In this document: one piece after another, positions 1-8,006 of the stretch
How positions within the stretch are numbered: the first letter of the stretch is position 1
How the letters are laid out: each line of letters starts with the position of its first letter
Assembly: GCA_037200985.1 (NCBI GenBank)
Contig: JBBCGJ010000001.1
Location: 654,756-718,755 of the forward strand
Reading direction: 5' to 3'
Source: Rhizomicrobium sp.
GTDB taxonomy: Bacteria; Pseudomonadota; Alphaproteobacteria; Micropepsales; Micropepsaceae
DNA: 64,000 nt
Notes under the pieces: generated by a model
The model's input: only the letters and a program-made list of their open reading frames with translations
What the model was told of the DNA's origin: nothing
The model's database searches: none
Translations under genes and position numbers: made by a program

Positions 1-1836
1 ACGTTCCATGGCAATCGCATCGGCCGTGGCTCCGGCGTCGGGCGCGTCCTGGCGTCGCGGGATAAATACGCCGCCTTTCGGCAGCGGCGGGTCATCGTCA
101 AATCCCGCGTCGTCAAGCTCCGGGGCGCCGGGCTCAGGGCCGCCCAGCAGCACTTGCGCTATATCCAGCGCGATGGCGTGACGCGGGACGGCGAACCGGG
201 CCGGGCCTACGACGCCGCGAACGACCGCGCCGAGACGAAGCCGTTTCTGGACCGCAGCGAGGGCGATCGCCACCAGTTTCGCATCATCGTCTCGGCCGAA
301 GACGGGGCGGCGTATGACGACCTCAAGCCGGTAACGCGGCGGCTGATGCAGCAGATGGAGGAAGACCTCGGAACCAAACTCGACTGGGTTGCGGTCGATC
401 ACTTCAACACCGGCCACCCGCATACCCACATCGTCCTGCGCGGCAAGGATGACCGCGGACAGGACCTCGTCATCGCGCGCGACTACATGGCGGACGGCAT
501 GCGGGAGCGCGCCGCCGAAATCGTCTCGCTTGACCTGGGACCGAAGTCGGACCGCGACGTGGAAGACCGGCTGCGAGGCGAAGTGGAGCAAGAGCGGTTC
601 ACCAGTCTCGACCGCGATCTGCTGCGGCGGTCGGGGGACGACGGCGTTGTTGCGTTCGGGGAGACTGAACGCGACGCATTCCGGCAGACGCTCAGGACCG
701 GGCGGTTGCAGAAGTTGACGCGGCTCGGCTTGGCGGACCAGATCGGTCCGGGCCGTTGGCAATTGGCGACGGAGATGGAACCGACGCTGCGGCGCATGGG
801 CGAGCGCGGCGACATCATCAAGACGCTGCATCGCGAATTGCAGGCCGCGGGTATGGCCCGCGCCATGTCCGACTATGCGATCTTCGATCCGGGCGCGGCG
901 CAGGCCAAACCCGTGCTTGGCCGGATTGCCGGGCGCGGTCTGTCGGACGAACTCAACGACCGCCATTATCTGATCGTCGACGGCGTGGACGGCCGCGCTC
1001 ACTATGTCGAGATCGGGGAGGTCCATGAGGACCTTGCCTTGGGATCGATCGTCCGGGTGACGGGCCGTCCTGCCGAACCGCGCGAGGTGGACCGCACGGT
1101 GGCGCGGATTGCCGAGCGGAATGCCGGCCGCTACAGCGCGGAGCTGCACCATCGCGCCGACCCGGCGGCCTCGCCGGCGTTCGTGGCGGCGCATGTTCGG
1201 CGGCTGGAGGCCATGCGGCGGCTCGCCGGCGCCGCCGCCCGCGAACCGGATGGCGTTTGGCGGATCGCGCCCGACCATCTGGCGCGGGCGTCGGCCTTTG
1301 AACAGAGCCAGGCCGGCAAGTCGCCTGTCATCGTCGAAACGCTCTCGCGGTTGTCATTGGAGCAGCAGATCGGCACCGAAGGGGCAACCTGGTTGGACCG
1401 CACCTTGACGAACGGCGGAGGCCCGGCGTTCCGCGACGCGGGGTTCGGGCGCGAGGCGAATTCGGCTCTGGCGCGGCGGCGGCAATGGCTGATGGAGCAA
1501 GGGTTTGGCGATACGGCCGTAGAGGGCGCCGTCAGCCGGCCCGACATGCTGGCCGCTCTGACTCGCCGTGAGCTCGCCAAGACCGGCTTGCAAATCGCCC
1601 GCGACAGCGGGCTCACCTATGTCGAGGCGGGCAAGACGATCGAGGGCGTCTATCGGCGCGCGGTCGATCTCGCCAGCGGCCGCTTCGCCGTGATCGAGAA
1701 GAGCCGCGAATTCACGCTGGTCCCGTGGCGGCCGGCCCTGGATCGGCAGCTTGGCAAGCCGGTGAGCGGTATCGCCCGGGGTGACACGATTTCTTGGTCG
1801 ATGGGAAGGCAGCGTGGCGGACCTGGGGTATCGTGA
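1..1836 (+). CDS. VirD2/TraI-like relaxase with DUF3363 domain (5' end outside window)
   Basis: The reading frame is open from base 1, so the true start lies upstream; 611 codons are visible. The gene product should nick the element at oriT and pilot the strand through the type IV channel. A histidine cluster HPHTH at about residues 139-143 of the visible part is the metal-binding motif of Rlx/VirD2-type relaxases, followed by the long C-terminal DUF3363 region typical of relaxases on rhizobial integrative elements. The protein ends naturally just after a conserved-looking GRQRG tail. The catalytic tyrosine normally sits near the N-terminus and is probably outside the window. The usual downstream neighbour traG is displaced by an inserted gene. 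Family assignment is firm; completeness cannot be judged. Confidence 0.9.
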   Translation, partial: TFHGNRIGRGSGVGRVLASRDKYAAFRQRRVIVKSRVVKLRGAGLRAAQQHLRYIQRDGVTRDGEPGRAYDAANDRAETKPFLDRSEGDRHQFRIIVSAEDGAAYDDLKPVTRRLMQQMEEDLGTKLDWVAVDHFNTGHPHTHIVLRGKDDRGQDLVIARDYMADGMRERAAEIVSLDLGPKSDRDVEDRLRGEVEQERFTSLDRDLLRRSGDDGVVAFGETERDAFRQTLRTGRLQKLTRLGLADQIGPGRWQLATEMEPTLRRMGERGDIIKTLHRELQAAGMARAMSDYAIFDPGAAQAKPVLGRIAGRGLSDELNDRHYLIVDGVDGRAHYVEIGEVHEDLALGSIVRVTGRPAEPREVDRTVARIAERNAGRYSAELHHRADPAASPAFVAAHVRRLEAMRRLAGAAAREPDGVWRIAPDHLARASAFEQSQAGKSPVIVETLSRLSLEQQIGTEGATWLDRTLTNGGGPAFRDAGFGREANSALARRRQWLMEQGFGDTAVEGAVSRPDMLAALTRRELAKTGLQIARDSGLTYVEAGKTIEGVYRRAVDLASGRFAVIEKSREFTLVPWRPALDRQLGKPVSGIARGDTISWSMGRQRGGPGVS

Positions 1837-1920
1837 CCATACCTTTTGCGGTCATGTAATTGAGCGATCTTCGCGGTAATATTGCCCCGCAACTAGCCGA
1901 GCAGAGAACACCAGTCGGAC

Positions 1921-3774
1921 ATGCCGAATTTCATTCAGACAATCCGCCTGCCGGGGACAAAAGATGTTCTTGATCTGGCATACCCCGATCTGGACGGCCG
2001 CAACGCCATCAACGTTGTTTGTGGCTCGAACAATTCGGGCAAATCATATCTTCTTGAGCGAACGCGGCAGTTCCTGGAAAAGGGAACGCAAAGCAAGCCG
2101 CCGGCTGTCACGCATCAAATTGGAATCGCGCTAACGGAGCCCAAGTCGCCACCGCCCAGCTGCCAGTTTTTCGGCAAGAGCTGGCTGCGTAAGGAGCAAC
2201 TCAAGACAATTGCCTATCAAAGACAACATCGTCGACCACATTCGAGCGATGTCCTCGACTATGCTTCGGCATCTCTCACCATTCTATATTTTCTCGTCGC
2301 AGATAGTTTCGCGCAAGGCAACGCCGTTCCGCTTTCCAAATGGTTGGATGATCACGAACTGCGGACACGGACCATCGGCGGCTTTCCGGTTGATGAAGAA
2401 AAGTTGCACAGGGGTCGGAGCACCGACACGCTGATGATGGAATTTGAATCCATTGTCGGTGGGCGGCTTTACTTTCGGCGTGCACAAGAGAACACCGTGG
2501 ACCTGGTTCTAGCTTATGGCGATGGAACGACAGCGCACTTCGAGGAATGGAGTGACGGTCAGAAAAATATCCTTCTGATCATGGCCCTCATACAGCAGGC
2601 GGCCACACAGGTTGTCCTGCTCGATGAAATAGAGAATCACTTTCACCCGAAGTACATCACGCTGGTGCTGGACTATCTTCGCCGAAATGTTCCGCAGTCG
2701 ATCGTGACGACGCATCACCCACATGTGATATTTAGTGAGCTTGTGGACCGCGTGTTCTATCTTGAGGCGACGCGCCCGCCATTCCCGGAGGGCGACCCGC
2801 CTCTTGAGCTGCGTCATCTCAAGCAGCCTGCGCAGCAAGCTCCATCGCGAAGCATGCATCGCCTTATAGACTCATTTGGGAAAGTCACGGCCATCTATCG
2901 GCTGTTTCACGATCAAGACCGACAGCTGATCAAGCAGGCGCAGCAAATCCGCGGTGACGCCGATATCATTTTCCATACGGCTCTCACACGGATCTTCTTG
3001 CAGGACATTGTGCCGGCGAAGGGCGGTCCTCTGCCGGACCGACAGTCTCAGCAGTTGCTTACGGTGCTACGGGACGAATTTCACGCGCTCGCTGGAAGAC
3101 CTGTTCGCTTACTCGAGATCGGTTCTGGACTCGGCCGTATTCCAGCGGACATGAACAAATTATCTCCCGATCAAGTCGGCCCGAGCGTAGATTGGCAGTG
3201 TTGGGAACCGAACGTTGGGGTTCGTGCTCGCCTGCGCGAGGAAATTCGCCAGAAACACATTCGGGCTACGGTGTTAGAGAAATTGGACGCCGCCACAGGA
3301 TACTTCGATGTCTGTTTGGTCGCTAACGTATGCCATGAGCTAACACCTGAGCAATTTATCGACGTGCTGTCTGTTGTGACAAGTCGGCTTCGCGTCTCTG
3401 AAGGTTTATTGTTGGTTCAGGAGCTATATCCCCTCTTGAATGCCGAGAAATTCGCGGTGCCTTACTCGGCCGATCACATGGCCCGCATCGTCACCGCGTG
3501 TGGGTTTGCTGTCCATTCGTTGCAGTTTCCCGTCCGGGATGCCTCGGCATATTGCATCGTCGGGCGAAAGACCGTTGACCAGCCGGACATTCGCACGACA
3601 GCGGCTACGGCGATCTCCGCTGCCTGGAATGAAATCGAGAGGGCCGCCATCGACAGTTACGCGTCGAGGTCGGGGGTTTCTAGTTACGAAGGATATAGCA
3701 GCGCAGTCCAGGACATGACCACGATTGCCAGCATAGCGGCTTGGAGGAAGGGGCGGTGGACGGCGAGTCCTTAA
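1921..3774 (+). CDS. AAA/SMC-like ATPase fused to a SAM-dependent methyltransferase
   Basis: A 617-residue two-domain protein. The N-terminal half has Walker A GSNNSGKS at 35-42, Walker B LLDEIENHFHP near 231-241 and a switch histidine in TTHHPH near 262-267, the pattern of OLD/RecF-like ABC ATPases, but no TOPRIM or other nuclease domain follows. From about residue 390 there is a class I methyltransferase: glycine-rich motif I LLEIGSGLGR near 397-406 and VANVCHELTP near 468-477. It sits between relaxase and traG, which are normally adjacent, and is visibly lower in GC than both, so it looks like inserted cargo with its own transcription. No function is known to me; a defence or DNA/protein-modification role is a guess from the ATPase type and location. 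The upstream Shine-Dalgarno is weak, so the start is not certain. Confidence 0.75.
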   Translation: MPNFIQTIRLPGTKDVLDLAYPDLDGRNAINVVCGSNNSGKSYLLERTRQFLEKGTQSKPPAVTHQIGIALTEPKSPPPSCQFFGKSWLRKEQLKTIAYQRQHRRPHSSDVLDYASASLTILYFLVADSFAQGNAVPLSKWLDDHELRTRTIGGFPVDEEKLHRGRSTDTLMMEFESIVGGRLYFRRAQENTVDLVLAYGDGTTAHFEEWSDGQKNILLIMALIQQAATQVVLLDEIENHFHPKYITLVLDYLRRNVPQSIVTTHHPHVIFSELVDRVFYLEATRPPFPEGDPPLELRHLKQPAQQAPSRSMHRLIDSFGKVTAIYRLFHDQDRQLIKQAQQIRGDADIIFHTALTRIFLQDIVPAKGGPLPDRQSQQLLTVLRDEFHALAGRPVRLLEIGSGLGRIPADMNKLSPDQVGPSVDWQCWEPNVGVRARLREEIRQKHIRATVLEKLDAATGYFDVCLVANVCHELTPEQFIDVLSVVTSRLRVSEGLLLVQELYPLLNAEKFAVPYSADHMARIVTACGFAVHSLQFPVRDASAYCIVGRKTVDQPDIRTTAATAISAAWNEIERAAIDSYASRSGVSSYEGYSSAVQDMTTIASIAAWRKGRWTASP

Positions 3775-3925
3775 CACCACCAGGACTGACCGCTGCGAAA
3801 CACGGTGCCGTCAGAATTATCCGAATCTCATAGCCTCATCTACGACAGCGAAGATCGGCGTAGATAAAGGCGATTTTCATTTTGTGATTTTTCCGCGACT
3901 CCTGATTCGCCAGGAGATAGATCGC

Positions 3926-5962
3926 GTGACGCCAACCAAATTCCTCATCGGTCAAATCACGGTCGTTTTCGCCGTCGCCGTCGGCGGGATGTGGTTCGCT
4001 ACGGAGTGGGCAGCGTGGCGCCTCGGCTATCAGCCGCAGCTCGGATTGCCCTGGTTCGTCCTAGCCGGTCGGCCGATCTATCACCCCTGGTGTTTGTTCG
4101 TCTGGTGGTATGCCTACGACGCATATGCGCCGAGACTCTTCAACGAAGCTGGCGCGATCGCGGCCACCAGCGGTTTCGCCGGCTGTGCCGTCGCGATCAT
4201 CGGCTCCCTGTGGCGCGCGCGGCAGACCCAACACGTTACGACGTATGGCTCGTCGCGCTGGGCCACCAGCCGTGAAATCCGCAGTGCCGGGCTCTTTCGG
4301 CCTTCGGGCGTGTTTCTCGGCCAGCTGGGCACCGACTATCTGCGCCACGACGGCCCCGAGCATGTGATGGCCTTCGCGCCCACGCGCTCCGGAAAGGGCG
4401 TCGGCCTGGTCGTTCCGACCCTGTTGTCCTGGACTCAGAGCGTCGTCATCCACGACATCAAAGGTGAGAACTGGCAACTCACGGCCGGTTGGCGCAGCCG
4501 CTTCTCCTATTGCCTTCTGTTCAATCCGACCGACGCTCGCAGTGCCCGCTACAATCCGTTGCTCGAAGTGCGCAAGGGCCCGGATGAAGTCCGCGATGTG
4601 CAGAATATCGCCGACATTCTGGTCGATCCCGAAGGTGCGCTTGAGCGGCGGTCGCATTGGGAGAAGACCAGCCACTCGCTGCTTGTCGGCACGATCCTGC
4701 ATATCCTGTATGCGGAAGAGGAAAAAACCCTTGCGCGCGTCGCGAGCTTCCTGTCAGACCCCAAGCGGTCGTTCGAGCACACGCTGCGGGCGATGATGGC
4801 GACAAACCACATCGGCACGCCCAAAGCGCCGATCGTCCATCCCGTGGTCGCGTCCGCGGCGCGCGAAGTGCTCAATAAGTCCGAGAATGAGCGCTCCGGC
4901 GTGCTGTCGACCGCCATGTCGTTCCTCGGCCTGTACCGCGATCCGACCGTCGCCAGAGCGACGGCGGCTTGCGATTGGCGCATCGCCGATTTGGTCGATG
5001 CCGCACGGCCGGTCTCCCTCTATCTGGTCATACCGCCGTCCGACATCTCGCGAACCAAGCCGCTCGTTCGGCTGGTCCTCAATCAGATAGGCCGGCGGCT
5101 GACCGAGCGCCTGGAGGGCGATCCGAGCAAGAGCCGCAAGCACAAGCTACTGATGATGCTCGACGAATTTCCCGCACTTGGCCGGCTCGATTTCTTCGAG
5201 ACCGCGCTCGCCTTCATGGCCGGATATGGAATCCGCGCCTATCTCATCGCGCAATCGCTCAATCAGATCTCGAAGGCCTATGGCGAGAACAACGCCATCC
5301 TCGACAATTGCCATGTGCGCATCGCGTTTTCGTCCAACGACGAACGTACCGCCAAACGGATCTCGGATGCTTTGGGCACGGCGACCGAATTGCGGGCCCA
5401 GAAGAACTATGCCGGACATCGTCTTTCGCCCTGGCTATCCCATGTGATGATCAGCCGGCAGGAGACGGCGCGCCCGCTCCTCACGCCGGGCGAAGTCATG
5501 CAGCTGCCGCCGGATGACGAGCTGGTCCTGGTGTCCAGCCTAGCGCCGATCCGCGCCCAGAAGCTGCGCTACTACCAAGACCAAAACTTCATCACCCGCG
5601 TGACCCCGGCACCTGTCCTAGCGGAGGGCGCCTTCCGGGATGCCCCGGAGCCGCGCCCGAACGATTGGAGCGGGCAGGTGCGGGGTCTCCATCAGGAACT
5701 GGCAGCCGCATTGGGCGGCGAGTTCTCGTCTGCCGAGGACGAGGGCGGATTGCAGTTGCAGCGACATCCTGGGCTCGGCGAGCAACAGGACGGTCAGCGT
5801 AACGATCAAGACATGGGCGTCTCCGCCGAAAGCGATGACGAGACGGACTCGCAGACTGTCTCGATTAGCCAGGGCGGTCTGAAGCCGCTCGGCCGGGCGC
5901 ACGCCATCAACGAGGGCGAACACCGGCACGGTGCCGATGACGACCTTATCCCGGCGTTCTGA
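3926..5962 (+). CDS. traG: TraG/VirD4-type coupling protein
   Basis: Type IV secretion coupling ATPase that brings the relaxosome to the mating channel at the inner membrane. The N-terminus has about three hydrophobic segments before the cytosolic part. Walker A reads APTRSGKGVG and Walker B LLMMLDEFPALGRL, both typical of TraG/VirD4. The GTG at 3926 is preferred because AGGAG lies 9 bases upstream at 3912-3916; an in-frame GTG at 3884 would add 14 residues that look non-conserved. Length from 3926 is 678 residues, normal for the family. The next gene starts 7 bases after the stop, so it probably heads the traG-trb operon. Confidence 0.95.
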   Translation: MTPTKFLIGQITVVFAVAVGGMWFATEWAAWRLGYQPQLGLPWFVLAGRPIYHPWCLFVWWYAYDAYAPRLFNEAGAIAATSGFAGCAVAIIGSLWRARQTQHVTTYGSSRWATSREIRSAGLFRPSGVFLGQLGTDYLRHDGPEHVMAFAPTRSGKGVGLVVPTLLSWTQSVVIHDIKGENWQLTAGWRSRFSYCLLFNPTDARSARYNPLLEVRKGPDEVRDVQNIADILVDPEGALERRSHWEKTSHSLLVGTILHILYAEEEKTLARVASFLSDPKRSFEHTLRAMMATNHIGTPKAPIVHPVVASAAREVLNKSENERSGVLSTAMSFLGLYRDPTVARATAACDWRIADLVDAARPVSLYLVIPPSDISRTKPLVRLVLNQIGRRLTERLEGDPSKSRKHKLLMMLDEFPALGRLDFFETALAFMAGYGIRAYLIAQSLNQISKAYGENNAILDNCHVRIAFSSNDERTAKRISDALGTATELRAQKNYAGHRLSPWLSHVMISRQETARPLLTPGEVMQLPPDDELVLVSSLAPIRAQKLRYYQDQNFITRVTPAPVLAEGAFRDAPEPRPNDWSGQVRGLHQELAAALGGEFSSAEDEGGLQLQRHPGLGEQQDGQRNDQDMGVSAESDDETDSQTVSISQGGLKPLGRAHAINEGEHRHGADDDLIPAF

Positions 5963-5969
5963 GGGCACC

Positions 5970-6419
5970 ATGAAACCGCGGCAGAACCTTTATCTCGACC
6001 AAGACGTGGCGGAGCAGCTCGACGCGCTGACGGCCAAAGTCGGCTCCTCGAAATCCGCCATCGTCAACGACGCGGTACGAGCCTATCTGGCCCGGCGCGG
6101 TGCCAAGGAGCTCGATGACGCTTTCAAGGCGCGACTCGACCGCGTCAGCGAACAGCTCCGGCGGCTGGGGCGCGACCAGAGCGTGATGATCGAAAGTTTC
6201 GCGCTCTTCGTGCGCTACCACCTTGGCATCACGCCGGCTTTGCCGGCGTCCGAGCAGGCGGCGGCGCAGGCCCTCGGCCGCGACCGCTTCCAGCAGTTCA
6301 TCGAGCAGGTCGGGCGCCGCATGGCCGGCGACAAGCGCATCGCGCAGGAGGTTGCCGAGCGCGCGATTGCCGCGCGGACGACGAGCGAATCCAAGCTTCA
6401 GACGATGGCGGCCGAGTGA
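5970..6419 (+). CDS. Ribbon-helix-helix (CopG-type) protein of the tra/trb locus
   Basis: A 149-residue protein whose first 45 residues form a ribbon-helix-helix pattern: a short basic strand (RQNLYLD), then two helices with SKSAIVNDAVRAYL. Such proteins bind DNA as dimers and are regularly found between traG and trbB in rhizobial-type conjugative elements. They may regulate the transfer operon or assist the relaxosome; which one cannot be told here. The ATG at 5970 follows GAGGG and the traG stop by seven bases; an upstream in-frame start inside traG is less likely. The stop overlaps the trbB start in a TGATG arrangement, implying translational coupling. Confidence 0.85.
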   Translation: MKPRQNLYLDQDVAEQLDALTAKVGSSKSAIVNDAVRAYLARRGAKELDDAFKARLDRVSEQLRRLGRDQSVMIESFALFVRYHLGITPALPASEQAAAQALGRDRFQQFIEQVGRRMAGDKRIAQEVAERAIAARTTSESKLQTMAAE

Positions 6420-7414
6420 TGGGCGCGATCCGCGAACATAGCGAAAGCCACGAGCGCCGCCGCACGATGCTCCGCACCGCGCTGGGGCCGGCGATCGCCG
6501 AAGCGCTGTCGGACCCGCTGGTGATCGAGATCATGGTCAATCCGGACGGCCTGCTTAGGCTTGACCGGCTCGGCGCGGGTCGCTGCGAAACCCCATCGCA
6601 CCTTGCGCCCAGCGAGGTGGAACGCATCATCCGGCTGGTCGCCTCGCATGTCCGCCTGGAGGCGCATGCGAACAATCCCATTGTCAGCGCCGAGCTTCCG
6701 TCGCGCGAAGACGGTGTTGCCGGCGAACGCTTCGAGGGCCTGTTGCCGCCGGTCGCCTTGGCGCCGTGCTTCACGATCCGCAAGCCTGCCAGGCGAGTCT
6801 ATACCCTCGACGACTATGTGAATGACCGGATCATGCTGCCGCTGCAGGCCGAAGCGCTCCGCGTGGCCGTCGCGTCCCGCAAGAACATCCTAGTCGCGGG
6901 CGGCACCAGCTCGGGCAAGACCACGCTGGCGAACGCGCTTCTTGCGGAAGTGGCGACGCTCAATGAGCGCGTGATCCTCATCGAGGATACCCGTGAGCTG
7001 CAATGCGCCGCGCCGGACTGTGTAGCGTTGCGCACTAAGCCCGGTGTCGTCTCGCTGGCTGACCTGGTGCGGTCGACGCTGCGCTTGCGGCCGGACCGCA
7101 TCATCGTCGGCGAGGTGCGCGGTCCCGAAGCGCTCGACATGCTCAAAGCCTGGAACACTGGCCACCCGGGAGGCGTGGCGACCGTGCATGCGAATTCCGC
7201 ACAGAGCGCGCTCTACCGGCTGGAGCAGCTTGTGCAGGAAGTCGTCGTCACGGTGCCGCGGCGGCTGATCGCGGAAGCGATCGATCTCGTCGTCTTCATC
7301 AGCGGTCGCGGCGTCTCCCGCCGCATCGAGACAATCGCCGACGTGCGCGGTCTGTCGCCGGACGGCGACTACCTCATCGACATGCCCATCGCCCCGAAAC
7401 TGCAAGTGCTCTGA
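6419..7414 (+). CDS. trbB: TrbB-family (VirB11-like) secretion ATPase
   Basis: Hexameric VirB11-type ATPase that powers pilus assembly and DNA transfer from the cytoplasmic face of the channel. Walker A AGGTSSGKTT lies near residues 158-167, followed by the family's Asp box (EDTREL), Walker B around RIIVGEVRGPEAL and the His box GHPGGVATVHAN. Length of 331 residues is normal. ATG 6419 overlaps the preceding stop by one base; a GTG at 6416 is an alternative. Confidence 0.96.
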   Translation: MGAIREHSESHERRRTMLRTALGPAIAEALSDPLVIEIMVNPDGLLRLDRLGAGRCETPSHLAPSEVERIIRLVASHVRLEAHANNPIVSAELPSREDGVAGERFEGLLPPVALAPCFTIRKPARRVYTLDDYVNDRIMLPLQAEALRVAVASRKNILVAGGTSSGKTTLANALLAEVATLNERVILIEDTRELQCAAPDCVALRTKPGVVSLADLVRSTLRLRPDRIIVGEVRGPEALDMLKAWNTGHPGGVATVHANSAQSALYRLEQLVQEVVVTVPRRLIAEAIDLVVFISGRGVSRRIETIADVRGLSPDGDYLIDMPIAPKLQVL

Positions 7415-7431
7415 CAAGGAGAAAATTCGTC

Positions 7432-7755
7432 ATGACAAATGCTCGGTCCATCCAGCGCATCGCGGCTCTGTCGGTCGCCGCCTCTCTGCTTCTGATCTCG
7501 TCGGCGCAGGCTGCCGGCACCAACATGCCGTGGGAGCAGCCGCTTCAGCAGATATTGGATTCGGTGCAGGGGCCGGTGGCCAAGATCGTTGCGGTGATCA
7601 TCATCATCGTCACCGGCCTGACTTTAGCCTTCGGGGAGACGGCCGGAGGTTTTAGGCGCCTGATTCAGATCGTGTTCGGCCTCTCGATCGCCTTTGCGGC
7701 TTCGAGCTTCTTCATGTCGTTTTTCTCCTTCGGCGGCGGAGCGCTGGTGTCGTGA
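7432..7755 (+). CDS. trbC: TrbC/VirB2-family pilin precursor
   Basis: A 107-residue pilin precursor with a signal peptide ending about AQA at residues 25-27, then two hydrophobic segments (KIVAVIIIIVTGLTLAF and a second near residues 80-100), the layout of VirB2/TrbC pilins. It would be exported, processed and polymerised into the mating pilus. A strong Shine-Dalgarno (AAGGAG) precedes the ATG. The stop overlaps the GTG start of trbD by four bases. Confidence 0.93.
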   Translation: MTNARSIQRIAALSVAASLLLISSAQAAGTNMPWEQPLQQILDSVQGPVAKIVAVIIIIVTGLTLAFGETAGGFRRLIQIVFGLSIAFAASSFFMSFFSFGGGALVS

Positions 7756-8006
7756 TCGAAGGTTTCGAGATTCCGCTGCACCGTTCGCTCACCGAGCCGA
7801 TCCTGCTTGCCGGAGCGCCGCGGGCCATCGCGATCGTCAATGGAACGATCGCGGCCGCACTGGGTCTCGGCCTTCAGCTCTGGATCGCCGGTCTGTTGCT
7901 CTGGGTGGTCGGCCACTCGGTGGCCGTCTTCGCCGCCAAGCGCGACCCGGATTTCGCAGACGTTCTGCGCCGGCATCTTCGTCAGAGGTCTTATCTGTCA
8001 TGCTGA
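7752..8006 (+). CDS. trbD: TrbD/VirB3-family protein
   Basis: An 84-residue inner-membrane protein with one hydrophobic hairpin (residues about 22-55), matching VirB3/TrbD, which partners with the large ATPase TrbE in the inner-membrane part of the channel. The GTG at 7752 overlaps the trbC stop, and its own stop overlaps the trbE start by seven bases, so synthesis of C, D and E appears coupled. Confidence 0.9.
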   Translation: MIEGFEIPLHRSLTEPILLAGAPRAIAIVNGTIAAALGLGLQLWIAGLLLWVVGHSVAVFAAKRDPDFADVLRRHLRQRSYLSC

